A DNA stretch of 64,000 nt, from contig VDMD01000005.1 of assembly GCA_007026445.1 (NCBI GenBank), positions 1-64,000 of the forward strand. Direction: 5' to 3'. Below, piece after piece: positions 33,503 through 42,618 of this stretch (the first letter of the stretch is position 1; each line of letters opens with the position of its first letter). The notes beneath the pieces are model-generated. The model was given only the letters and a program-made list of their open reading frames with translations, did not search any database and was not told the DNA's origin. The position numbers were made by a program, and so were the translations under genes. The DNA comes from Schizophyllum amplum (taxonomy: Eukaryota > Basidiomycota > Agaricomycetes > Agaricales > Schizophyllaceae).

Positions 33503-35048
33503 TCTAGCCGGTACATATCCCCCGTCGCAAACCCAAACACACCCCCCGACACCCCACGCGACCACTGCGTTGTGCGCTAGCACAGCCGCCTGCCCGCCAT
33601 CGCCCGCCACACGCGCCCCATACGCGTGATGGAGGCGGTCCATCGCCGCCTCCCTGATGTGCCCCCCATCCTCTGCCACGTCCGGTCAGGACTGCAGTGG
33701 GTATGGGAGGGTACGCGCTGGCTATCGGCGACGGCGGGGCCCTCTGCAAGCGAGGGACTGCCTACGGATCGCGTGCGCGCCACTACGCGCGCCGCCCTCC
33801 ACCACGCCCCCGCCTCCGCCGCGTGCCCAGCGTGTGATCCTTGAACAACGCGGAAGGCGTCCCCCCACGCGTCAAGGTCATATGCGACTGTCCGTCGCCG
33901 CGTCGCCGCCACCGCGCCTGCATCCCCCCTCGCCGTTCTCCACCCCAAATCCAGCACGACGAGCCCTTTTCTAGGCTCGTCCGCTCACTCCCTCTCTCAC
34001 AACGCCCCACCCTCCTAGACGCAGAGGCGCGCCATCTGTTGCTGCTACAATCCCCATGCGCGCGCGTATTGCAACACGCCGCGCGTTCTGCCCCCCCCCC
34101 CCCCACCTCTCCCCCACCTCTCCCTGTGCATCTACGGCGCGCGCAGCGGTTTCGGCTGGCACGTCTCAGTGGAGATGTTGCTTACCAACCGCCGCTTACG
34201 CTTGCGATCGCGCAGGGGTCGGGAGCGCGACCGCTCACGCTGTCGATCGCGCGCCTCACGCATCACAGCGCCCCCCCTCTCCTGGTTCCCTCTCGGCCCC
34301 ACCCCCCTTCCCGGGAGCTCCTCAATTACATACCCTTATGTCCAGATCTGTATATAAGGCTCATCGCCCGCCGCGCGACGTGCACGCCGGCCGCGAAATT
34401 TTCGTGCATTCTGTACTCGCTTTTTATTCGTGTTCATTCATTTATTTTGAGAATCATATGTATATACAGCACAAACAGTATTACTACATCCCCTGTATGC
34501 AGAAGAGCACGGTGAATGGGCTGCAGGGGGAGCCTGCGCGCGGGTAGCGCCGCGCGCGTCGGGACGCGTGCGCACGTGGGCGGCAGGGCCCGAGTGCCAG
34601 CGCGTGGCCAGAATAATTACACGCGCTACGGTTAATTAGCCATCAATTTGTGATTTCCCATTAATGCTGAGCCCGGCAGCCTACCTGCCATTTACAGCCG
34701 GCCCCCGGAGGGCTCCCGGGCAGCCGGACTCGGAAATTTCCGGCTTAGGATAACGCCCACCAACATATAAAAGCATCGGTCGGACATATCCCAGTCTATT
34801 AAGTTAATGGCTTACAGCAGCAGCTGGCCCTCGTCTGAGGCAGCGCAGGGGCGCCACACCGACGAGGGCTACGAGTAGACGATTCGGGACATATGAAGGC
34901 GTAAGTCAAGATGATATTGGTCACGGACGCGTGACGCGTAACAAGAGGGCGGCCCGGAGCTTCGGGCCGCTACAAGATAATGAGTATCGCGTAAGTAAGT
35001 CACTGTAATGCTAAGTCCTGCGAGCGTGTCTCTACCACCCATACCACA

Positions 35049-37932
35049 TCGCGCTCGTCTACATAGACGACATCGTTGTCTACTTGTCTACTCGAAGACG
35101 TTTGACGAGCACATCGACCACCTTGACAAGGTATTGGAAGCGGTGGAGAAGGCGGGACTCACTCTATCCCCAGCAAAATGTCACCTCTTCTATGATTCCA
35201 TCATTCTGCTAGGCCACCGGGTATCACGGCTGGGGCTATCCACGCACGCCGAGAAAGTCAAGGCCGTGCTGGAGCTGGCGAGACCGACGAAGGTAGCAGA
35301 CCTGCGAGCCTTTCTAGGAATGACAGTCTACTTCAGCTCATTCATTCCCTATTACGCCGACATCTGCGCGCCATTACACAGACTGCTGAGGAAAGACGTC
35401 AAATGGGAATGGGGACCGGAAGAAGAGTACGCATTTGTACAGGCGAAAACCGCGTTACAACGCGCCCCAGTACTCGGCCACCCGCAGGAAGGCCAGCCGT
35501 ATCGCCTGTACACGGACGCATCTGACTACGCCCTCAGCTGTGCTTTACAACAAGTACAAGCCATCAAGATTCGCGACTTGAAAGGCACCAAGCTGTATGA
35601 CAGGCTTAAAGACGCGCATGAGCACGGCCGCCCGCCACCCCGCCTGGTCTCCAAACTGTCGGACAAGATTGACGACGCGCGTACGGCCGCGGCGTGGGCG
35701 CCACACTTTGACGATACCGAGGTGTTTGTAGAGCGGGTCATTGCGTATTGGTCGCGGTCCTTCAAGGGCGCGGAGGCGCGCTACAGCACGACTGAGCGAG
35801 AGGCGCTCGGAGCGAAGGAGGCGCTCGTGAAATTCCAGCCTTACATTGAAGGTTAACGCATTCTGCTCGTGACGGACCACAGCGCGCTGCAGTGGGCGCG
35901 CACCTACGAGAACAGCAACCGCCGTCTCGCATCCTGGGGGGCGGTCTTTTCCGCGTACGCGCCCGGGCTGGAGATCATACATCGCCCTGGCAGGATTCAC
36001 TCGAACGTCGACCCCCTGAGCCGCATCCCGCGAGCCCCGCCCGCCAGCTGCTCACCGGCTCGTGAGACGGGCCCCTCCTTGTCCACCGACGCAGCCACCG
36101 CGCAACTGCGCGAGGAAGCCGCCAGCCGAGCACCATCGTCTAAAGCCTTTGAGACCGTTCACCTGACGGAGTGCCTCGAGACGCTACCATCCGCCTATGC
36201 CGCCTTCACACGGGCGGCAGCTGCTCGCCTAGCGCGTGGGGGGGCGGAAGAAGGGACCGAAGCGAAGGGGGATAACGGAGGGTCACAGGCCGATGGACAG
36301 AACAACGCGCAAGACGAGCAGCGACAGGAAGCGGGAGACGACGACTCAGACGAGGAGAACGACGATTTCATTCCGGGCAAGGGCTACGAAGGAGTTTTCG
36401 AGCGTCCTCCCGCCATTCTGCTACATGTCACGGAGGAGGAAGCGAAACGCTTCGAAGCGGCCTATAAAGCGGAACCATACTGGCGAGCAAGATGGGAAGA
36501 GGCGGGGACTCATTCGGCGGGCTGGACACCAGGGAGGCGATACTTCAAGTCCGACGACGGTCTATTGTTCTTCTTGGACGCCGACTATTTACCTCGCCTG
36601 TGCGTGCCAGACCAGCTGATCGGAGAGATTCTGCAAACGGTGCACGAAGGGCCAATGGAGAGCGCTCACGGGGGACCGGCGAAACTCTGGTCCAAATTGC
36701 ATCCCAAGTTCTACTGGAAGCGGATGAGGCCCGTCATCGAGAAATTCTGCCGCTCCTGCGACGTCTGCCAGAAGATCAAGTTCGACAACTTCAGAAAGTA
36801 CGGGACCCTGATACCGAATCCCATTCCGCTATCACCCTACGACTCAATCTCCATGGACTTTATCGTGGGACTACCGGAATCGCACGGGTTCTCGTCGATT
36901 CTGGTAGTGGTGGATCGCCTAACGAAACACGCCGTCTTCATACCAGCCCCCGGGAAGCTGGACGCAGCCGCTACTGCCGAGTTGTTCGTGCGGCACGTAG
37001 CCTCCAAGCATGGCCTCCCGTCAAGCATTATAGCGGATCGCGACCCAAAATGGATTTCGGACTTCTGGACCGCGATGGCAAAGGAGATGAAGACCAAGAT
37101 GATGCTTTCGTCAGCGCACCACCCTCAGCACGATGGTCAGACAGAAGTCTTGAATCGACAGCTGGAGACGATGTTGAGGGCGTACGTGGCGAAGGACTTC
37201 AAAGAATGGGCCTCCCTTCTGCACCTTCTCGAGTTCGCGTACAACTCGGCCACTCATAAGTCGACAGGGCAAGCTCCTTTCATGCTGCTCACGGGACGCA
37301 TCCCCCGCTCGCCAATGGACCTTAACTACCACGTGCCTAGCCTAGACGAACCGAGGAGGGATCGCGACCTCGACTCCTTCTTAGAAAGGATGAAGGGAGC
37401 GCGGGAAGCAGCCAGGGACGCCCTGGCCGCAGCTCAGGAGGAGCAGGCTAAAGCGTACAACAAAGGTCGTCGAGCGGCCCCAATCTTCAAGGAAGGCGAA
37501 CACGTTCTGGTTAACCCCCACTCGTTGGAATGGGTGGAGGCTCGAGACAAGCCTAAGCTCAGGCAGCGGTGGATAGGGCCGTTCGAAGTTGCGCAGAGGA
37601 TTAGCCCGAACACGTACCGCCTGCACATGAGCGACAAGTACCCAGGATTCCCCGTCTTCAATATTCAGCACCTCAAAAGGTACCACGAGAGCTCGATAGG
37701 GGACGCCAGCGCCAGGGCTCAGTTGCCGGAAACACACGGGCAGCACATTGCGAGCGAGGAGTACGACGTAGAGAAGATCATTGACCATAAGTGGGATAAG
37801 AGGAAGAGACAGCGGGTTTTCAAGGTAAGGTGGAGGGGCTACGGGCCGTTCTACGATTCCTGGCAGACGGCGAAGGACTTGCGGAATGCCGACAAGTACC
37901 TCCGCAAGTACAAGCAGAACAATGGGCTCTGA
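35049..37932 (+). pseudogene. LTR-1 pol, second part: reverse transcriptase end, RNase H, integrase, chromodomain
   Basis: It resumes after LTR-2 with LVYIDDIVVY (35054-35083). An 8-bp tandem duplication TGTCTACT (35077-35084/35085-35092) shifts the frame. Past it comes YSKTFDEHIDHLDKV. An in-frame TAA at 35854-35856 lies in RNase H (before RILLVTDHSALQWAR). The integrase is whole: zinc-binding CRSCDVCQKIK, core Asp/Asp/Glu in SMDFIVGLP, IIADRDPKW and HHPQHDGQTEVLN. A chromodomain (EYDVEKIIDHKWDKR, FKVRWRGYGPFYDSW) ends at 37932. The breaks are too few for a long-dead copy, in line with the near-identical LTRs. Confidence 0.9.
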
Positions 37933-38165
37933 AGGTCGGACCGGAATCGCCGACAGCCGGGCTGATCGGCTATCTCCGGTCGGCTAGCGACCCCGAGTGC
38001 GGCGCGCTCGAGGCGCGTGTTCCACCTGCGTCCGTTCTTTCCTTCTGCCTCCATCTTTTCCCCTCCTTCTCTTCACTCGACGGTCGAGCTGTTCGATTCG
38101 ACTGCTCGCCTTGTCTGAGTCTCGCCCTCCGATCGCTTCGACCTAGGGCGAGTCCTTCCTGCATC

Positions 38166-40985
38166 ATGGTCTTCTACCTTCTCCACTCTTCTCCTTTTCG
38201 TATTCCCGAGCCGCGTGTTTTCTTCTTCCGCCCGCACGGCAAATGGGTGGCCATAGGCGGGACGTACAGAGAGCTGAGGGATGCCCCCCGTTGGGATAGG
38301 CTCACGGCCGCGTGTCTCCTCAAGGCAGGTCCGGGACCACGATGGATCTGCGCGCCGTGGATATGGCGCCCATACGGTCTCTCAACCGTGGAAGGTCCCG
38401 ACGATCCGCTCACTTCGATCATCGCTCGCATGGACCTGCAACGGCTGGTATACCACGACGGGACCAGTCGCCTTCCGTTCGATTTCGTAACGGAGATCAC
38501 GAGGCGGGCGCGCGACTTCGAAGAGATCGCAATCTCCCTCCGCGACTCGGCTCCTCCTCTCTTCTTCCTGCGAGATGGCGCCAAGGTGGCCTTTGCTCCC
38601 ATGGATCCATCCTCCCTCTCGCTCGACGGGCGTCCTGGCCAAGTCCTGAACCGCCTCGAGGAGTTCCAAACGGCCGCTATGGATCGAGTGGCGTTCACCG
38701 CCTGGTTCACCCTGAATTTCAAGGGATGGGAACGCTACTTGAACGACCGCCAGACAGAGCTCATCCGCTGCTGTTCCTTCGCTGATCGACCCAAGAAGGG
38801 ATGCCTTGTCAATCTGATCGTCGACGCCCCGTTGGTCAACTTCGAGACGTGGATCGACCATCGTGTGCCCGTGTACTACCCGTGGACGGAGGCGATGCAC
38901 TACATCGATCGGATGGCTCGGGCGGACCCCGCGAACGTGCGGGCGTACTGGGAAATGCGTCAGAAAGCGGCCAGTGAGGACGATCTCGCCGTCGAAGCTC
39001 TTCGCTGGTTCAAGGAGCACGACCCCCGCGTCTTCTCGCACGACAACTTCTTCCAGAGCCGGGACATGAGGAGCGTGCTCATCAATACGCCCGCCCAGCT
39101 CCGAGTGCCGTACCTCAAGTACTACGTCCAGGCATGCCAGAACTACCGCCCGTGTCTATCCCGCGATGTCGACATGACCAACCGCCTGCTCGAGGGTTAC
39201 GAAGCGCTCAGGGTTAGCTCTGATGACGGCTGTATCTTCATCGCCCGCTGGGCCGCGCGCGCCCCCGCTTGCCTGACGCAATACGACGAGGAATACACGG
39301 CGGAGCTGGGCCTGTGGGACGACGATCGAGACGACCGATTCCTCGGACGAGCCTACGACAAGGAGACGGGCTGGGTGACGAACGACTTCCTCGCCATGCG
39401 CGAGCTCCACAAGGTCGCCTTTGCGCCCTACCCGGGCGAGATCTACTGCCTGGACGGCAAGCGCTTGCACGACCGGTTCATCGGGGCCCGATGGCTACGG
39501 TCCTACGAGGAGGGGATCGTCAACGAGGCCATCCAAGACGGACAAGAACGGCCGGCCGACCTTCGCCAGCACTTCGAATGGGAAGGCGCCCGCGAGTCCG
39601 AGCTCCTGGACCGGATCGAGAAGGACGCGCGGGCTCTGCGCGGCATCGAAGACGCCCGCCCTCTCACGCCTCCAGCGAAGATCCCTTTGGCTGAGCGGCT
39701 CTCAGACGAGTTCGACGGCGAAGGTTCGAGCTCGGACAGCAACGCCCCGGACTCAGGCGACGACGACGACGGGGGCCGGCGAAGGAACCGGGCATACTAC
39801 ACCGCCCGTGCCCGCGCTTCGGTGGGTTCCTCAGCGCTGTCTTCAGGACCAGCGGGAAGGCGCGGAGCGGTGGGGAGCAGCGGCCGACGCAGCGCGTCTC
39901 CGGTGCCTCGAGTCGCTCTTGCCGAGCCCCGGCGAGTGGCCCCGCGCCCCGTCGAACCCGACGAGGAAGGATGGGAGGCGGCAGAAGATGCGCTCGGCGA
40001 CCAGCTGGAGCTGCTGGGGTCGATGCTCGTCGAACCGATGCCTCGCCTGCGAGGAGTCCCTGCTCCAGGCCGGCGCCCTCGGATCCTGTGGGAGCCCGAG
40101 TTCCTCGACGTAGGGCTTATCCGGGTAGTCAACGTCCGGGATCGCCTTCGTCTGTTCCTCTATACCCTGCTACATAGGTACATCCTGACGGCCGAGGAGT
40201 TCCTGGACTACCTAGTGGAGCGAGGTATCAAGTTTGTTCTTCTCGTCCCTCGAGACCCCATCCCTCAATCCGATCCCGACGACCCTACGCAGGGGCCGTC
40301 CTCGAAAACCTGCGCTTGCATCGTGGCCTCCGACCACTACGAGGCTTTCAACGCGTGGGAAGGGACTCTGCAGGGGCCCGTCTGGGCGAAGACTCACGTT
40401 GGCGCCTTTGTTCGTGAAGGATCGGTCGTGAACTTCGTGGCTAGGCACTACGCTATCGGGATGGTCATTAACCAGGTGGGCGCCGGCGTCTGCCCCGAGA
40501 CCCGCGTGCACGCGGGCAGCGCCACTCGTCTCCCAGGGCTAGGAGAGACTCACTTCGTTTTCGACGAGATGAGCGCGGAGGAGCGCGACGCGGTCGTCGG
40601 GCGGGTCTTTAACCCGCTGCGCCCCCAGAACACGTATTACCTTCTGCCCCCACCGGCGCTTTTTGAGTCGAAGGAATGGGACGTGGGCACGGGCGAATGG
40701 ACCGACCTCGAGGAGGAATACCTCGAGGAGATCCTCAACGTCTGGAAGTCCGGACGAGGGGAGATGCGCACCAAACGCGAGTGGGAGCGTCACGCTCGAG
40801 CGTACCTGCACGGCGTCAAGGCGCGGCCCTCGTTCGTGGCTCGCGACCCGCGCTTCCCGTCCAACGCCGACTGCGCGCAGTGGTGTAAGCGTCTCGAGGA
40901 CGCGTACGGCTTCTCGCTGGAGGTCCGCACGGTGCAGTCTCTCACGGAAGTTCCCTCCCCTGTCCGCATCAAGAAGTTCGTCTGA
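38166..40985 (+). CDS. LTR-1 ORF3: unknown protein between integrase and 3' LTR (939 aa)
   Basis: An uninterrupted frame in a phase different from pol. The frame is open from inside pol, but the first Met after the pol stop is at 38166 (MVFYLLHSSPF). The N-terminal 450 residues look globular, including CLVNLIVDAPLVNFETWIDH and HRVPVYYPWTEAMHYID near residues 215-250. A disordered Ser/Asp/Arg linker follows (about 520-620), then a second globular part (about 650-939, FLYTLLHRYILTAEEFLDYL, GMVINQVGAGVC, FNPLRPQNTYYLLPPP). It ends 27 bp before the 3' LTR. No signal peptide or membrane helix, so not envelope-like. The shared RVPVY segment and identical position suggest homology with the LTR-2 ORF3. 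It stayed open although gag-pol did not. Function unknown. Confidence 0.85.
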   Translation: MVFYLLHSSPFRIPEPRVFFFRPHGKWVAIGGTYRELRDAPRWDRLTAACLLKAGPGPRWICAPWIWRPYGLSTVEGPDDPLTSIIARMDLQRLVYHDGTSRLPFDFVTEITRRARDFEEIAISLRDSAPPLFFLRDGAKVAFAPMDPSSLSLDGRPGQVLNRLEEFQTAAMDRVAFTAWFTLNFKGWERYLNDRQTELIRCCSFADRPKKGCLVNLIVDAPLVNFETWIDHRVPVYYPWTEAMHYIDRMARADPANVRAYWEMRQKAASEDDLAVEALRWFKEHDPRVFSHDNFFQSRDMRSVLINTPAQLRVPYLKYYVQACQNYRPCLSRDVDMTNRLLEGYEALRVSSDDGCIFIARWAARAPACLTQYDEEYTAELGLWDDDRDDRFLGRAYDKETGWVTNDFLAMRELHKVAFAPYPGEIYCLDGKRLHDRFIGARWLRSYEEGIVNEAIQDGQERPADLRQHFEWEGARESELLDRIEKDARALRGIEDARPLTPPAKIPLAERLSDEFDGEGSSSDSNAPDSGDDDDGGRRRNRAYYTARARASVGSSALSSGPAGRRGAVGSSGRRSASPVPRVALAEPRRVAPRPVEPDEEGWEAAEDALGDQLELLGSMLVEPMPRLRGVPAPGRRPRILWEPEFLDVGLIRVVNVRDRLRLFLYTLLHRYILTAEEFLDYLVERGIKFVLLVPRDPIPQSDPDDPTQGPSSKTCACIVASDHYEAFNAWEGTLQGPVWAKTHVGAFVREGSVVNFVARHYAIGMVINQVGAGVCPETRVHAGSATRLPGLGETHFVFDEMSAEERDAVVGRVFNPLRPQNTYYLLPPPALFESKEWDVGTGEWTDLEEEYLEEILNVWKSGRGEMRTKREWERHARAYLHGVKARPSFVARDPRFPSNADCAQWCKRLEDAYGFSLEVRTVQSLTEVPSPVRIKKFV

Positions 40986-41012
40986 GGCGAGCAAGCGACG
41001 AGTGGGGGGCTT

Positions 41013-41498
41013 TGCGGGGACCCCGTTAAGGTATACTCATCTCTTGCTCCGCCTACCTATTTTCTTTTTCCTTTACGTTGCCTCTTCTCTCCTGTCTCGC
41101 GGGTCACGCCGCCTGGATCGCTCCTCGCTTATACATCTACTCTCATGACATTACGCTCGTCTCTCTAGGACTGTCTCACCGCTCGCCACGCGAGCTTAGA
41201 TTTCTTTACTCATCGGCATGTACGTAGCTCACGTGAGCGCGGCGCCCTCCGGGACGCCGCGCCGTAGACCGAATATCATCTTTGCCTTACACTCTCACTG
41301 CCTCAACCGTCGACGCTACGCGCTCGCCGGCTGGAGGATAGAGAGTCGCTGGAAAGGTCTCAGAGTCGCTCCGTGCTCGCTTCGACGCGGATAGGTCACG
41401 CGCGCTTCGAGACGATCACGCGTGCCCTCTTCTCATTCGAGAACCACTAAGCGCCGAACTTCACCGCTTACAGAGTCCCCGCGCGGCGGGTCGCCGCA
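41013..41498 (+). repeat. LTR-1 3' LTR (486 bp)
   Basis: Preceded by the purine tract AGTGGGGGGCTT (41001-41012) and followed by TSD GGGAC (41499-41503). Three differences from the left LTR, all within a few bases near 41455-41463. Confidence 0.95.
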
Positions 41499-41633
41499 GG
41501 GACGATTCTCTCGATCACCGCTTACAATGTCAAAGACGCCGTAGGACATGAGGTGGGCTGTGACAGCCTGAGCCCACTTGCGATAGTTGTGGCCATCGAG
41601 GAGAGGGACTTGAGAGAAGAGGGCGTTGGACAT
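41499..41633 (-). pseudogene. Copia gag, N-terminal part, cut by LTR-1
   Basis: The minus-strand frame starts at 41633 with MSNALFSQVPLLDGHNY and continues RKWAQAVTAHLMSYGVFDIV. This is the classic LxGxNYxxW start of copia Gag. It stops being gag at the TSD. The rest of the protein lies at 3529-4187. The 5' leader between here and the primer site (41634-41906) has no other feature, apart from a CTTTACAG ending five bases ahead of the ATG that could be a splice acceptor. Confidence 0.88.
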
Positions 41634-41906
41634 GATGATCTGTAAAGATCGTCAGCATCAGGTTCAAGATCGCAGCCAACGATGGGCGCCGATGAGCGAA
41701 CCGAGCTTGCGCCGATGACCAGCGTCTCCTTTGGAGATCAGTACATCCAGGATCAAGCGCGATGAGCGCGATCCGGCATGGTTTCACCAGCGCTTATAGC
41801 GGCTGAAGTGATAGCAGGCTGTGGAGGCACTAACTCCGTCATCGCTGCCAGTGACGGCGCTGATGACTTTGTGCTGCAGCCACCAGGGCGCTAACACAGC
41901 TCAACG

Positions 41907-41918
41907 GGGCTCATAACC
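41907..41918 (-). promoter_or_regulatory. Copia primer binding site (half initiator tRNA-Met)
   Basis: On the minus strand GGTTATGAGCCC directly follows the LTR end CAACA. It is the same site as in the gag-only element at 5011-5022. Confidence 0.85.
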
Positions 41919-42182
41919 TGTTGAGCATGCGGGGAAGCGCGCCTGCCTAGCCTACCTTAGTAGAGAGCTTAGCTGAAGGCTATGCGCAGGTAAGTCAAGT
42001 GGAAGACTTGGATTGAGGGGGTGGATGTGCCCTCCTTATATACTGCCCAGAGGGCATGACATCATAGGTAAGCTGAGTAATGCGAATGTCCGTGATGTAA
42101 TATGTAATGAGTCATGAGTGTCCATGAGTGTCCACCATGTGTCTGCCATGTGCACGACACGTGACATGCCAAAAGTCCAACA
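41919..42182 (-). repeat. 5' LTR of the host copia element (264 bp)
   Basis: On the minus strand it begins TGTTGGACTTTTGGC and ends TGCTCAACA, with 5-bp terminal inverted repeats. A TATA box (TATATAAGGAGG, minus strand, about 42031-42042) fits an LTR promoter. No matching 3' LTR was found. Confidence 0.85.
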
Positions 42183-42618
42183 GTAGCATTGTCCAACGAG
42201 CCTTGGCATTGAGCATGTGATAGACTTTGAGCCAGTAGACAAGGGCCCATAGCGGTAGGATGTCTTGTGGTCCAATGGCGTCACCGAGGGTGTGCTGTAC
42301 TGGGTAGGTGAAGGACACGATGTCCACTCCCGATGCGAGTGCGGCTTGAACGAGGGTTTGGAGGTCCTGCTGGGAAAGGAGTGGGAGATTCTGGATGATG
42401 GGCAGGTCTGCTCCGTTCTGAAAGAGTGTGCTTGGTGTGGTAGAGAGTGTGGGTTGTGCCCCAGCGATCAGGACAGGTGGTTTTTCAAAAGGTGGTGTCG
42501 GAAAAGCAATTAATTGATTTAGTGTAGCAGAATTGCTGAGAAGAAGGAGAGCGGAGAGGTTGGGAGGTATAGGTGCTCGAGCTTCCAGCTGCGGCTCGAG
42601 ACTCATGGTGGATGACAA
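42183..42618 (-). pseudogene. Interrupted unknown reading frame hit by the copia LTR
   Basis: From Met at 42618 the minus strand encodes about 145 residues: an N-terminal Pro/Leu-rich part, LSQQDLQTLVQAALASGVDI, and ILPLWALVYWLKVYHMLNAK ending at the copia LTR (42182). The Trp/Tyr/Leu-rich end looks like a real domain rather than composition. I do not recognise the family. It could be a fungal gene fragment or part of yet another mobile element. The frame is cut after the codons for ML, next to the pentamer GCTAC (minus strand). Confidence 0.5.

Larger units (their letters stand above)
30997..34826. mobile_element. E-C: 3830-bp element of the same family, TSD GCCCTCG
   Basis: Inserted in the 5' LTR of LTR-2, with TSD GCCCTCG at 30990-30996 and 34827-34833. 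Left end CACCTTATGCTGTA, the same 14 bp as E-A. Right end TACAGCAGCAGCTG. The inverted repeats are short and diverged (about 75-95 bp, both with CTTTTATATGTTGGTGGGCG), so this looks like an older or decayed lineage. The core (about 32650-33510) has the same direction as in E-A. Subterminal AAATTTT words lie near 32230 and 34396. No transposase-like frame. Confidence 0.9.
10969..35048 (-). mobile_element. LTR-2: chromodomain Ty3/gypsy element, minus strand, carrying E-A, E-B and E-C
   Basis: Bounded by TSD TCGCG and LTRs of 603 bp. The 3' LTR is at 10969-11571. The 5' LTR is at 30609-35048, split by E-C. Without the three inserted elements it is about 13.6 kb. Reading leftwards the order is 5' LTR, gag, protease, reverse transcriptase, RNase H, integrase, chromodomain, ORF3, purine tract, 3' LTR. 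I see one LTR difference (G/A around 11039/30669), so it is young. Splicing out E-A and E-B with one TSD copy each leaves gag-pol in one frame. Confidence 0.95.
30609..35048 (-). repeat. LTR-2 5' LTR, split by E-C
   Basis: Pieces 30609-30996 and 34827-35048 match the 3' LTR 10969-11571 when the TSD GCCCTCG is counted once. On the minus strand the sequence after the LTR reads ATGGTGGCATGACCGCGG. A TGG there may open the primer site, tRNA not assigned. The E-C insertion probably disables the promoter. Confidence 0.92.
4188..41498 (+). mobile_element. LTR-1: chromodomain Ty3/gypsy element with third ORF, heavily nested
   Basis: An LTR retrotransposon bounded by two 486-bp LTRs (4188-4673 and 41013-41498) and the TSD GGGAC. 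Without the inserted copia and LTR-2 it is about 11.7 kb. The order is 5' LTR, leader, gag, protease, reverse transcriptase, RNase H, integrase with chromodomain, unknown ORF3, purine tract, 3' LTR. By eye the LTRs differ at only about three positions near 4630/41455, so insertion was recent. It sits antisense within a copia gag. The pol frame is broken several times, so it is not autonomous. Confidence 0.95.

Noticed and set aside
30997..34826. E-C as a hAT element with 8-bp TSD
   Set aside because: The eighth base differs (A against G) and the sister copies have exactly 7 bp.
37830..38165. N-terminal extension of LTR-1 ORF3 overlapping pol
   Set aside because: It translates chromodomain DNA in another phase. 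The first Met after pol is at 38166.
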